From Vibrio fluminensis (GTDB taxonomy: Bacteria > Pseudomonadota > Gammaproteobacteria > Enterobacterales > Vibrionaceae): a stretch of 64,000 nt of DNA. Below are positions 26,728 to 35,190 of this stretch, in pieces. Location of the stretch: NCBI RefSeq assembly GCF_015278125.1, contig NZ_JADILO010000003.1, positions 146,784 through 210,783 of the forward strand, read 5' to 3'. The position numbers were made by a program, and so were the translations under genes. The notes below the pieces were generated by a model. That model had not been told where the DNA came from, did not search any database, and saw only the letters and a program-made list of their open reading frames with translations. The first letter of the stretch is position 1. Each line of letters begins with the position of its first letter.

Positions 26728-26943
26728 ATGAGAACGGCAATTGTTATTGCTTTGTCCCTGTTATCATTCTCAGCATTTGGCGTACACGCGGCCAATCAGC
26801 AGGATATGGATGCAGACAATCATGACAAAACAGCCAAGGCAGAAGTGACAACAGAGCAAACCATCAAAGCGATTGCTACTGGCGCTATTGCCATTGGCAT
26901 GTCACCAAAGCAAATTGAACATGCAGCAAAAAGCATGAAATGA
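26728..26943 (+). CDS. Small secreted protein, paralogue 5 of 5 (longer, acidic insert)
   Basis: 71 residues; diverged signal peptide (IVIALSLLSFSAFGVHA), an extra charged segment rich in Asp, His and Lys (about residues 22-40), then VTTEQTIKAIATGAI and IGMSPKQIEHAAKSMK. AGAGG lies before the start. It is the most diverged member, retaining only the C-terminal motif and signal peptide type. A weak stem (GCTC/GAGC) with GGTTTTT follows at 26951-26970. Confidence 0.8.
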   Translation: MRTAIVIALSLLSFSAFGVHAANQQDMDADNHDKTAKAEVTTEQTIKAIATGAIAIGMSPKQIEHAAKSMK

Positions 26944-27060
26944 TTTTAGGCTCATGGAGGAGCGGTTTTTCCCAAACTCCAATTTATAATTAATCTAATA
27001 ACGCCCTACACCCACCCGTTTCTAATCTCTAATCAGTGTCTACCCAACGGGATCATTCCC

Positions 27061-27111
<51 letters not shown>

Positions 27112-27362
27112 AAATGTTATCACCCACAAATAAACCGCACGCCATACATTACAAAAACGTTAAACGTTTTAGTGGTTGATCAGCAAACTGATCGGTTATA
27201 TCGACGTATTTTTTTCTAAGACAGCTTGTTGCATTTTATTGCAGATTATTTCACCAAATGTCCGTTTAGACATAATTTTTCTTTTTTGGTTTACGCTTTT
27301 TATCAATAGTTTATATCGATTTCAGCGTGACAAAAGGCGAGAAAAGAAGTGCTTAGGCTAGA

Positions 27363-27620
27363 TATAATGAAACCCTTATAGGACAAGGGTTAGCGGCTAG
27401 ATTGCAATTTTGGAATTTATCTTTGTAAATTTATCAATTAAAGATTCGTAACGGAAGTGTTAAGTTAGCGGGGTTGGTCATACTGAACAAATCATTCATA
27501 AGATCGAGAATGTTTTAGCAGTTTGAATACGGACGTTTACCAACATCTCCAATTAACAATTTCAAATTGTTGCCCAATTTTTCGCCCATATGTTTGCTTA
27601 TCATATGGGCGCTTTTTTTA
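27363..27620 (+). ncRNA. Candidate small RNA with promoter -10 and terminator
   Basis: A perfect TATAAT lies at 27363-27368, though with no good -35. A transcript starting near 27375 would begin at the hairpin AACCCTT (27371-27377)/AAGGGTT (27385-27391), contain a second stem AACAATT/AATTGTT (about 27556-27572) and end at a strong terminator at 27583-27619. No open reading frame of note lies inside on the plus strand, and neighbouring genes do not need this terminator: the small-protein array ends 640 bases earlier and the next gene is on the other strand. Length about 245 bases. I do not recognise a known RNA family. Confidence 0.45.
27583..27619 (+). terminator. Orphan plus-strand terminator
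   Basis: CGCCCATATG pairs perfectly with CATATGGGCG, followed by CTTTTTTT. On the minus strand no T-run follows, so it terminates a plus-strand transcript, most likely a non-coding RNA. Confidence 0.85.
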
Positions 27621-27642
27621 CCTGTCGCTTACTCGGCTATCG

Positions 27643-28245
27643 TTAATTGGGTTGTGGCTGATAACGCCCAGGTTTATGGTTCATGGCTAAAATCAGATTC
27701 GTCACCACCGCACCAACGACCGATAACGCAATCAAACTCCAGTGCACGATAAACAACGACATAAACACGATACTGCAATCAAGCGCCATCTGCACTTTAC
27801 CTGCACGGATACCGAAACGATCTTGTAAAAACAGAGCCAGTATATTGAAGCCACCCAAACTGATCTTGTGACGGAAGATCACCAGCATCCCTGTACCAAT
27901 TAAGCCTCCACCAATTAGCGCGGCATAAACTTCATGGATCTGTTTTAGTTGTATCACGTGGTATAAGTGATCCACCGCGAGTGAAACTATTGCTACAGCA
28001 ACGAAAGTATTGATGGTGAAACGCCACCCCATGCGGGTAATCGATAGATAGTAGAAAGGCAAGTTGAGAGCGAAGAAAACTTGTCCAAAGCTAAAGTCTG
28101 TCACTTTAGTAATAAAAATTGCCAGTCCAGCCGTACCACCTGTGAGTAGACCGACTTGATTGAAGAAGATGACACCTAATGAAACCAAAGCACTACCTAA
28201 AGTCAGTGCCAATAAGTTTTCATAAAATGAGTGATCTTTATCCAT
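27643..28245 (-). CDS. YitT-family membrane protein
   Basis: About 200 residues with five or six hydrophobic helices and the YitT/DUF161 pattern (NQVGLLTGGTAGLAIFI near residue 30; SLGGFNILALFLQ near 125). The function of the family is unknown. The start at 28245 (MDKDHSF) has AAGGA about eight bases upstream; the track-length frame extends further but lacks a ribosome site. It stands alone between the candidate sRNA and the ldtA terminator. Confidence 0.83.
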   Translation of the reverse strand: MDKDHSFYENLLALTLGSALVSLGVIFFNQVGLLTGGTAGLAIFITKVTDFSFGQVFFALNLPFYYLSITRMGWRFTINTFVAVAIVSLAVDHLYHVIQLKQIHEVYAALIGGGLIGTGMLVIFRHKISLGGFNILALFLQDRFGIRAGKVQMALDCSIVFMSLFIVHWSLIALSVVGAVVTNLILAMNHKPGRYQPQPN

Positions 28246-28348
28246 GTATGCTTTCCTTTGCTTTATCCCTTGTAAACAGCACAAGGGCATATTTTCCGTG
28301 CCATAAAATGGCGTTAGAGCTCAAAAATGTCGACTAAATAGCAAAAAA

Positions 28349-28372
28349 AACGCTACGCGCAAGCGTAGCGTT
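28349..28372 (-). terminator. Terminator of the ybgA-merR-phrB-ldtA operon
   Basis: On the minus strand AACGCTACGC - TTGC - GCGTAGCGTT is followed by TTTTTTTTGC, a very strong intrinsic terminator 48 bases past the L,D-transpeptidase stop. Confidence 0.9.
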
Positions 28373-28420
28373 ATGTTTACAGTGTGATATTAAATCAGCT
28401 TATCTCACGCGCTATAAACC

Positions 28421-29326
28421 TTACTCCACTCCATGTGGTTCAACAATTTCAACTGGCACGCCATTTTGCGCTAAAATCACAGCGCGCGCCTTAGCATCTG
28501 ACTTATTCATCGCTTGCAGCCACCAAGTGAGTTCTTCTGGTACTCCAAGGATCTTCTTACTGCCATCGCTACGAGTCAGTGGTTCATGGGCTTCTACATA
28601 CACGCTGCGATCTGGCTCCAAACTGACTTTTACGGGCTCATTTATCACCGTTACCTTAATACCAGTATTAACTTGTGCGAATAGCCACTCTATGTCTTTT
28701 GGATCCATACGAATACAGCCTGCACTAACGCGCATACCAATGCCGAAGTCTTTGTTAGTCCCATGGATTAGATAGTCGCCCTTACCATGAGCAAGGCGTA
28801 ATGCATACTCACCCAATGGGTTTTCAGGGCCAGCAGGCACCACTGCGGGAAGCTCAATACCTTTAGCAGCATATTCCTTGCGAATCGAGCTTGGTGGCGT
28901 CCAAGTCGGGTTAGGGCGTTTTTGACTGATCTTCGTCACCATCTCTGGTGTGTCTCGCCCAATACGACCGATACCCACAGGGAAGATATGCACAATATCG
29001 CTATTTGGCTCAAAGTAGTACAAACGTAACTCGGCCAAATTGATCACAATGCCTTCACGCTCAACGTGAGGAAGGATAACCTGAGTAGGTATGGTCAGAA
29101 CGTAGCCTTCCGCAGGCAAAAATGGGTCTACCCCCTGGTTTACCGCCATCAAGGCAAGAAAACCAATATCATACTGCTTAGCAATATCAGCCATACTTTC
29201 ACCCTTTTGAATCTGGTGAAACTGGATTCTACCGACAATATTGCTGCCTTCTGGTGGCAATTGATAACTGGTCGCCCAAGCAGAGGCGCTAAAACAACTA
29301 AAGATAAGAAGCAGCTTACGCAGCAT
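28421..29326 (-). CDS. ldtA: L,D-transpeptidase (YkuD family, LysM)
   Basis: 301 residues: signal peptide (cleavage after about residue 19), a LysM-like domain (about 36-80) and the YkuD catalytic domain (about 92-225). The active-site motif HGTNKDFGIGMRVSAGCIRM puts His188 and catalytic Cys204 in place. Enzymes of this type form 3-3 crosslinks in peptidoglycan or attach Lpp-type lipoproteins to it; an Lpp is encoded in this window. The ATG overlaps the photolyase stop by one base (TAATG), so it is the last gene of a four-gene operon. The symbol follows the V. cholerae enzyme I recall beside phrB. Confidence 0.87.
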   Translation of the reverse strand: MLRKLLLIFSCFSASAWATSYQLPPEGSNIVGRIQFHQIQKGESMADIAKQYDIGFLALMAVNQGVDPFLPAEGYVLTIPTQVILPHVEREGIVINLAELRLYYFEPNSDIVHIFPVGIGRIGRDTPEMVTKISQKRPNPTWTPPSSIRKEYAAKGIELPAVVPAGPENPLGEYALRLAHGKGDYLIHGTNKDFGIGMRVSAGCIRMDPKDIEWLFAQVNTGIKVTVINEPVKVSLEPDRSVYVEAHEPLTRSDGSKKILGVPEELTWWLQAMNKSDAKARAVILAQNGVPVEIVEPHGVE

Positions 29327-30735
29327 TACACAGAATCCTTGGCATCTTGAAAGAGGCGTAAGGTTAGCGCTCTTTCGCTTTTGTGATCAACTATTGGATG
29401 CGGATATGACAAGGTATTTACATTATTCCATAACCAAGGCTTATGAACATACTTATCTGGGACATCGGCAAGCTCAGGTACCCAGCGGCGAACAAACTCG
29501 CCTTTGGGATCAAAACGCTCGCCCTGAGTGATAGGATTAAAAATACGGAAATAAGGTTGACCATCACAACCGGTCGACGCACTCCACTGCCAGCCGCCGT
29601 TATTGGCAGCATAATCACCATCAATCAGCTTGTGCATAAAGTATTTCTCGCCCTCGTGCCAATGGATATGAAGATCCTTGGTCAGAAAACTCGCCACAAT
29701 CATTCTTAGACGATTGTGCATCCACCCAGTGGTGTTTAACTGTCGCATCGCCGCGTCAACAATAGGATAGCCAGTGTTACCCATTTGCCACGCAGACAAA
29801 TAGCGCTCGTTTTGCAGCCACGTTACTTTTTCTGTCCAACTGACGAAGTTGCGTCCTTTAGATAATTTTGGCTCAAAATAAATTAAATGCTGATAAAAAT
29901 CGCGCCAAATGAGTTCACTTAACCAAGTTTGGCGTCCATTACTTAAGTGTGGTTCCTCACCATACATCAACCTCGCGGTGCATTGGCGTACAGACAAGGC
30001 ACCTGTTGCAAGATAAGGCGACAGACGACTCGTCCCCTCGATGGCAGGAAAATCGCGTAGGTCTTGGTAATCATCGATATCTTGTAGACAAAAATCACGC
30101 AAGATCTGTCGAATTGCCTTCGTCTCAACCACATATTGCTGGCTTGACTCTCTCGGGTAGTCAAACGGTGAATTTGCTGAAAACATCAGCGGCTCAAGTT
30201 CTGTCTGATCGACATCTGTCTCGAGCATCACTCGAGGCGCAATCATCACTGGGTATTGTTCAAGCTTGGCAAGATAGTGCTTTTTAAATGGCGTAAAGAC
30301 TTTAAAGTAGTCACCCTGTTTATTTAATACAGTGCCAGGAGCAAACAAGCATTTATCATCAAAGCTTGCCACCTCACAGTCAACGCTATCAACTAGCGCC
30401 TGATCTCGCTGGCTCTCGTTCCATTCATACTCTTTGTTGAACAGAACCTTACTCACTTGAAGCGTTTTAGATAAACCTGTCAGCCATTCAACGCTTTGAG
30501 TAAAGGTCTCGACTTGCTGATAGAGCAAAGGGATATTCAACGCAGCAAGATCCGCTTGCAACTCAAATAGACGTCGATAAATCAGATCCGCTTGTATTGG
30601 CGCCAAGCAGTGCTCACGCCAGGTTTGAGGAGTGGCAATATAGACCGCAACCACCTGCTCACCGGACGCGATAGCTTGGTGCAACGCGCTATTGTCTTCC
30701 GCTCGTAAATCACGTCGCAACCACACTATTTGCAT
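29326..30735 (-). CDS. phrB: Deoxyribodipyrimidine photolyase
   Basis: 469 residues: N-terminal antenna-binding Rossmann domain (starting IVWLRRDLRAEDNSAL) and C-terminal FAD domain, with WMHNRLRMIVASFLTKDL and GWQWSASTGCDGQPYFRIFNP. It repairs UV-made cyclobutane dimers using blue light, with a reduced FAD and an antenna cofactor. It lies nine bases after the MerR gene and overlaps ldtA at its stop. Expression is probably set by the upstream MerR-type regulator, as in other light-responsive photolyase operons. Confidence 0.94.
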   Translation of the reverse strand: MQIVWLRRDLRAEDNSALHQAIASGEQVVAVYIATPQTWREHCLAPIQADLIYRRLFELQADLAALNIPLLYQQVETFTQSVEWLTGLSKTLQVSKVLFNKEYEWNESQRDQALVDSVDCEVASFDDKCLFAPGTVLNKQGDYFKVFTPFKKHYLAKLEQYPVMIAPRVMLETDVDQTELEPLMFSANSPFDYPRESSQQYVVETKAIRQILRDFCLQDIDDYQDLRDFPAIEGTSRLSPYLATGALSVRQCTARLMYGEEPHLSNGRQTWLSELIWRDFYQHLIYFEPKLSKGRNFVSWTEKVTWLQNERYLSAWQMGNTGYPIVDAAMRQLNTTGWMHNRLRMIVASFLTKDLHIHWHEGEKYFMHKLIDGDYAANNGGWQWSASTGCDGQPYFRIFNPITQGERFDPKGEFVRRWVPELADVPDKYVHKPWLWNNVNTLSYPHPIVDHKSERALTLRLFQDAKDSV

Positions 30736-30744
30736 TTTATGTCC

Positions 30745-31542
30745 CTATGCTTGAATTAACGATTCTATCAATGGATTCGGTAAAAAAGCCTCACCCATTT
30801 GCTGAGATATTTGACTCATCAAGACTAGTTGCGTCTGTGATGGCGCCTGAGAAGAAAAAATCGACAATGCTTGATGCTTGTCCAACGTTGGATGTTCAAT
30901 GAGTGCCGCTATATCATCAACCGCTTCAATAAAGCTGATGTTATAACCATTCTCTGCCAGCTTTAGCGCCCACAGACGTAACTCTATTGAACCCAATGGG
31001 TCATAGCTCACCACTAAGCACTTGCCTCTTCTCGCGACTTTATTCTCCGCATCCAAAATCGAAGTTAGTTTCGCCATGGCTAAAGATTGAAACATGCCAA
31101 ACTGCAAAGTTTGCTGGCTACGTTTGACTTGTTTTAACGCCTCGATACTTGGCTGAATAAATCTCGCATTGATGATATCAAGGGGGTATTCCTTACAGAC
31201 CTGCGATAGCACTGAGTCTGCTTTACTCTTGTTCAAAGCCGCCAGAGCAATCAGCATCTGCTCTACTTCATCGAGATGATCAGCCATTGCCTGTTGGTCA
31301 ACGCTATCTACTCCACTTTCTAGCAAGGCTTTGACTTTGCCGATAGCCACCCCTTTCTCTAGCCAACCTTGAATGGTTTGAATTTGGGCGATATGTTGCT
31401 GAGTATATAGACGGTGCCCTTTTTCCGTGCGCTCAGGCTGAATAATATTATAACGACGCTGCCAAGCCCTTAGCGTCACCGGTTTGATACCGGTGAGCTC
31501 TGAAACTTCTCTTATGGCGTATAGTTTGTCTTCACAAGGCAT
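30745..31542 (-). CDS. MerR-family regulator of the photolyase operon (LitR/CarH-like architecture)
   Basis: 265 residues: MerR winged helix at about residues 6-75 (YAIREVSELTGIKPVTLRAWQRRY), a helical middle part (about 85-160) and a C-terminal Rossmann-like region resembling the B12-binding domain of LitR/CarH light sensors. The D-x-H-x-x-G cobalamin motif is not visible (the matching loop reads SYDPLGSIELR), so a B12 light sensor is doubtful. Its start overlaps the ybgA-like stop by 11 bases. TTGTAC motifs at the operon head are candidate binding sites. Confidence 0.85.
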   Translation of the reverse strand: MPCEDKLYAIREVSELTGIKPVTLRAWQRRYNIIQPERTEKGHRLYTQQHIAQIQTIQGWLEKGVAIGKVKALLESGVDSVDQQAMADHLDEVEQMLIALAALNKSKADSVLSQVCKEYPLDIINARFIQPSIEALKQVKRSQQTLQFGMFQSLAMAKLTSILDAENKVARRGKCLVVSYDPLGSIELRLWALKLAENGYNISFIEAVDDIAALIEHPTLDKHQALSIFSSQAPSQTQLVLMSQISQQMGEAFLPNPLIESLIQA

Positions 31543-32482
31543 AACGCAGACGCAACTCCTCTGGATATGGATTCAAATAAGCTTGATTTTGTAGGTATTC
31601 ATTTGGTGTACGCTGCATGTGATGTTTAAGCAACGTCATCGGAGCCAGCAAAGGTAGCAAACCTTGACGATAATCATCAATCACTTGGCACAACTCTGCC
31701 TTTTCACTGGCATTCAGATCACGCTTAAAGTAACCCTGAATATGCATCAAAACATTGGTATTGTTTTTTCGACTGGCACGATTGGTCATCGCCTGCATCA
31801 AACCAGTACGGTAAAGCTGATAAAACCCATCTAAATCATAATTAGCCACATCCGCAACTAATTTACCCAAAGACTTATAAGACTGCGGGTGATGCGCCAT
31901 TAGCGTGAGTTTGTAGCGCGAATGAAAAGCAACAATTTTGCCCGCTGTCGGTTCGCCGCCCATCGAGTCATAAAAGTCTTTTAAGCAATAAACGCGAGTG
32001 ACAAAATTCTCTTTCAAAACAGGATCGTTTAGACGACCATCTTCTTCTATCGGCAACCATGGCATGCGCCCCATCAACTCTTGGGTATATAGACCAATGC
32101 CCACTTTGTCGGCATTATTCTTACCGTACACCTTCACACGCTCCATCCCGCAAGTTGGCGATTTAGCACAGACGATATAGCCGCAAAGGTCTTGTTTGTT
32201 CAACTGCTCAACTCGCTTGGCCGAGTAGTCGAGCATAGACTGGGTGTGATCTTTGGTTGGATCTTTGGTTTCAACCAGCGTAATTCGCTCTTCGTTTGTC
32301 ATGAGGCGGATTGTCGGTCTCGGTACGGGCATCCCTGATTCCACTTCAGGGCAAACAGAGACAAACTCAAATACGTTGGCCAGTTCTTTGGTGACAAAAC
32401 GACTTAACTTATGACCGGCATCAAAACGCACTTTCTCACCTAAAACACATGCACTGATACCTACTTTAATGCTCGCTTCCAT
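31532..32482 (-). CDS. YbgA-like protein (DUF523 + DUF1722)
   Basis: About 316 residues: N-terminal DUF523 (VGISACVLGEKVRFDAGHK and CPEVESGMPVPRPTIRL, with conserved Cys residues) and C-terminal DUF1722, the E. coli YbgA domain. In E. coli ybgA lies next to phr, and this fused form is commonly beside photolyase genes in gammaproteobacteria; its role is not known, though DUF523 proteins have been linked to modified-base or 2-thiouracil metabolism. The ATG at 32482 has GGTGA upstream; a longer frame lacks a ribosome site. First gene of the photorepair operon. Confidence 0.85.
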   Translation of the reverse strand: MEASIKVGISACVLGEKVRFDAGHKLSRFVTKELANVFEFVSVCPEVESGMPVPRPTIRLMTNEERITLVETKDPTKDHTQSMLDYSAKRVEQLNKQDLCGYIVCAKSPTCGMERVKVYGKNNADKVGIGLYTQELMGRMPWLPIEEDGRLNDPVLKENFVTRVYCLKDFYDSMGGEPTAGKIVAFHSRYKLTLMAHHPQSYKSLGKLVADVANYDLDGFYQLYRTGLMQAMTNRASRKNNTNVLMHIQGYFKRDLNASEKAELCQVIDDYRQGLLPLLAPMTLLKHHMQRTPNEYLQNQAYLNPYPEELRLRYAL

Positions 32483-32826
32483 GATCTTCACCCCGCACTC
32501 ATTGTGATTGGTTATACAAGTTTTATTTATGTACAAGTATAGACACAAAACGAATTAATTGTACAAAATTATTTTTGGTACAACTTGTACGTTTTTCAGG
32601 TTAAAAATCGATCACCACTACGCAAAAAATTGCCCCAATCGATTGCCTCTTTACTTTCAACAGATTTAGTTATCAATAGCGATTTAATTTATCTTTCGCC
32701 CAATTTTTGTGATGCAAATCTCATGGATAAGCATTTTATGGGGCTAGTATTGCCTCAACAAACATTTCGCAGTTCAACAGAATTGGTTATTATCTGTTGC
32801 ACTCCTTTGAATATCGGAGCAAAACT
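32483..32826. other. Divergent promoter region between the photorepair operon and deoD
   Basis: 344 bases. It holds at least four TTGTAC-type motifs (see the regulatory feature) at its left part, and AT-rich sequence leading to deoD on the right. No small gene is supported; the in-frame stretch on the plus strand at 32585-32929 runs into deoD in another frame. Confidence 0.55.
32513..32590. promoter_or_regulatory. TTGTAC operator array ahead of the ybgA-merR-phrB-ldtA operon
   Basis: Within about 80 bases are TATACAAG (32513-32520), GTACAAG (32531-32537), the palindrome TTGTACAA (32559-32566) and the perfect 6-1-6 palindrome GTACAA-C-TTGTAC (32578-32590). All share the TTGTAC half-site. Their position directly upstream of the first gene and the presence of a MerR regulator in the operon suggest autoregulation. 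Confidence 0.6.
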
Positions 32827-33537
32827 ATGGCTACCCCACACATCAATGCAAAACCAGGTGATTTCGCAGAAACCGTTCTTATGCCGGGCGACCCTCTACG
32901 TGCAAAATACATTGCAGAGACCTTCTTAGAAGATGTTGAACAAGTGTGTGATGTGCGCAATATGTTTGGTTACACCGGAACATACAAAGGTAAACGCGTA
33001 TCAGTCATGGGGCATGGCATGGGCATTCCATCGTGCTGTATCTACGTTCACGAGTTAATCGCTGAATACGGCGTAAAAAACGTCATTCGCGTTGGTAGTT
33101 GTGGTGCGGTTCGCGATGACGTTAAATTGATGGATGTTGTTATCGGCATGGGCGCTTCAACTGATTCTAAAGTGAACCGTATCCGCTTTAATAACCACGA
33201 TTTCGCGGCGATTGCTGATTTTGGTCTACTAGAAGAAGCGGTTTCTCAAGCTCGCGCTCAAAACGTACCGGTTAAGGTTGGCAACGTATTCTCTGCTGAT
33301 TTGTTCTATACCCCAGAAGCTGACATTTTTGAGAAGATGGAAAAGCTAGGTATCTTAGGTGTCGACATGGAAGCGGCTGGTATTTACGGTGTTGCCGCGG
33401 ATCTTGGAGCGAAAGCCCTAACTATCCTAACGGTTTCGGACCATATTATTCGCGGCGAAAAACTAAGCTCTGAAGAACGCCAAAAATCATTTAACGATAT
33501 GATGAAAGTAGCGCTAGAAACAGCAATTAACGTTTAA
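32827..33537 (+). CDS. deoD: Purine nucleoside phosphorylase DeoD-type
   Basis: 236 residues, typical of hexameric DeoD (E. coli 239). Motifs: [18 protein letters not shown], the phosphate-binding RVGSCGAV, and [13 protein letters not shown] with the catalytic Glu, followed by the TVSDH Asp. It cleaves purine (deoxy)nucleosides with phosphate. GGAG lies eight bases before ATG 32827; the in-frame upstream ATG is rejected. A paralogue is normal in Vibrio, which carries one deoD on each chromosome. Confidence 0.95.
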   Translation: MATPHINAKPGDFAETVLMPGDPLRAKYIAETFLEDVEQVCDVRNMFGYTGTYKGKRVSVMGHGMGIPSCCIYVHELIAEYGVKNVIRVGSCGAVRDDVKLMDVVIGMGASTDSKVNRIRFNNHDFAAIADFGLLEEAVSQARAQNVPVKVGNVFSADLFYTPEADIFEKMEKLGILGVDMEAAGIYGVAADLGAKALTILTVSDHIIRGEKLSSEERQKSFNDMMKVALETAINV

Positions 33538-33589
33538 ATAATTTGCCAGTCTAATGACTGGCAATACCTAATATCCTGAGGGGGCGATT

Positions 33590-35053
33590 GTGGCGTCTGG
33601 CGATTTGCCTGCGGAAGCGAACGGGTTACAGCTCAACTTTTGTAAAACATTGGCGTGTGACAACTTTGGATTGAGTGATGCTGAACGTTATGTTGTTCAA
33701 CATACCAACCCTAAACGACCTGCCATGGTTTGTCGTGAGTGTGGTGCTTTCCCCCCCTTACTTAATAACCAAGAAGTACTTAATGAACTTCAACGTCTAA
33801 GAAGTTACCACTGTGCCGGGCTACCTGCGTGTCAAAAGCAAGGGTGCGAAAATTTCGGTCTGTCGGTACATACTCACAAACATCTCTATCATGCCTTTGG
33901 CTACAGTGGTGACCGCCAACGTTATCGCTGTAAATGTTGCCAGCAAACCTTTGTCGATAAATGGTCTGGTAGCAACAATAAGCTCGAGTTCCAAGAAAGC
34001 TTACTCGCCCTCTTATTTACCGGATATTCTGTGCGCGAGATATGTCGCAAGCTCGCTATCAATCCAAAAACGTTTTATGACCACATAGAGCATATTGCTA
34101 GCCGTTGTCGTCGTAAGCTCGCCATGTTTGACGCTCGTTGGGTTAACCACGCTGAACAATTTGAGCTCGCATCACACTATGTCGCGTTGCAACCGCACAG
34201 CAGTAACGGGGTATTTTGGCTTGCCACGGGCGATGCTCAATCTGGCTATATTCTGTGTCAGAACATCAATTATTCGCCTAATGAAGAACCAAAGGGCGAT
34301 GCCGATCACAACCCTTTTTGCGAACCCGCGCGCTACGTACCTTATCAATACAGCACTGAAGCTAATCAAGCTCCGGCCTCACTATCAAAGGTATTACGTG
34401 AGCGAATTGATCAACAGTACCAACAAATCCTTGCTCGCGGTAATGTTGAAGACCCAATGGGTGACTTGACCCATTTTCACTACCCATCAAAAGGGGCACT
34501 CATTCGTCCCCCTTACACTTCATACGCACACTTTCTGCATGTGATGAGCCTATGCCCGAGCGATAAGCACGTCACGATTTACTTACCTCAAGATCCACTA
34601 CTGCGCTCAGCTGCTATCAGCGTTGGCCTACCGAGAATTACCAATAAGTCTATTGATTTAATGTATGTCGATGGCCAGTGGGGGCGAGATCTCACTGTCG
34701 ATAAAGTCGATATCATTCATATGGGCTGGTGGCGTGATCGCTGGGCGATCGCTGAAAAAGAACATTTTGCCAAAGGTATCTGCTACCTTGCCGGCGAAAA
34801 TAATAACCCACAGCTTTGGTTAAAACATGCGACTCTCGATAGTGTCACTTTCTACCAAACAAGATTTCAGCTTCTATTTCAGGGCTTTGTTAATGAGCCT
34901 CGTCGCAAACTGCGACCAGCAGGGCTTTTACCTGTGTTGGATATTTTTAGAGCATGGCATAATTTGTGTTATCAAAACAAACAAGGGACAACAGCAGCGC
35001 AGTCTCTCGGATTAACCTCATCGCCATTGGCGATAAGAGAATTGCTCTCATAA
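33590..35053 (+). CDS. Zinc-ribbon / HTH protein resembling a transposase
   Basis: 487 residues. The N-terminal third has repeated cysteine clusters: Cys18/Cys23 in CDNFGL context, C-x2-C at 48-51, then Cys75/Cys81/Cys86 with a second C-x-NFGL copy, and CKCC at 114-117. An HTH (YSVREICRKLAINPKTFYDHI, about residues 146-166) follows. Thereafter WLATGDAQSGYIL resembles the first-Asp strand of a DDE transposase (compare D-R-x-TGRV in IS1-type enzymes). No terminal inverted repeats flank it. It may be a domesticated transposase; function unknown. Start GTG with GAGGGGG nearby. Confidence 0.78.
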   Translation: MASGDLPAEANGLQLNFCKTLACDNFGLSDAERYVVQHTNPKRPAMVCRECGAFPPLLNNQEVLNELQRLRSYHCAGLPACQKQGCENFGLSVHTHKHLYHAFGYSGDRQRYRCKCCQQTFVDKWSGSNNKLEFQESLLALLFTGYSVREICRKLAINPKTFYDHIEHIASRCRRKLAMFDARWVNHAEQFELASHYVALQPHSSNGVFWLATGDAQSGYILCQNINYSPNEEPKGDADHNPFCEPARYVPYQYSTEANQAPASLSKVLRERIDQQYQQILARGNVEDPMGDLTHFHYPSKGALIRPPYTSYAHFLHVMSLCPSDKHVTIYLPQDPLLRSAAISVGLPRITNKSIDLMYVDGQWGRDLTVDKVDIIHMGWWRDRWAIAEKEHFAKGICYLAGENNNPQLWLKHATLDSVTFYQTRFQLLFQGFVNEPRRKLRPAGLLPVLDIFRAWHNLCYQNKQGTTAAQSLGLTSSPLAIRELLS

Positions 35054-35190
35054 CTCCCAGAATGTGAAGTCTGCCATCAAACTGCCGCAGAGAGTCGACT
35101 TTTTGTAGAACCTAAAAGTCGACTAATTTTATAATGCGAAAGCATTAAAAAATTCAAAATAATTAAATTTAGCTGTGAAGGATCACATCA

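Noticed and set aside
27176..27361. 61-codon open frame on the plus strand
   Set aside because: No ribosome site, AT-rich composition without coding character, and no recognisable features; treated as chance.
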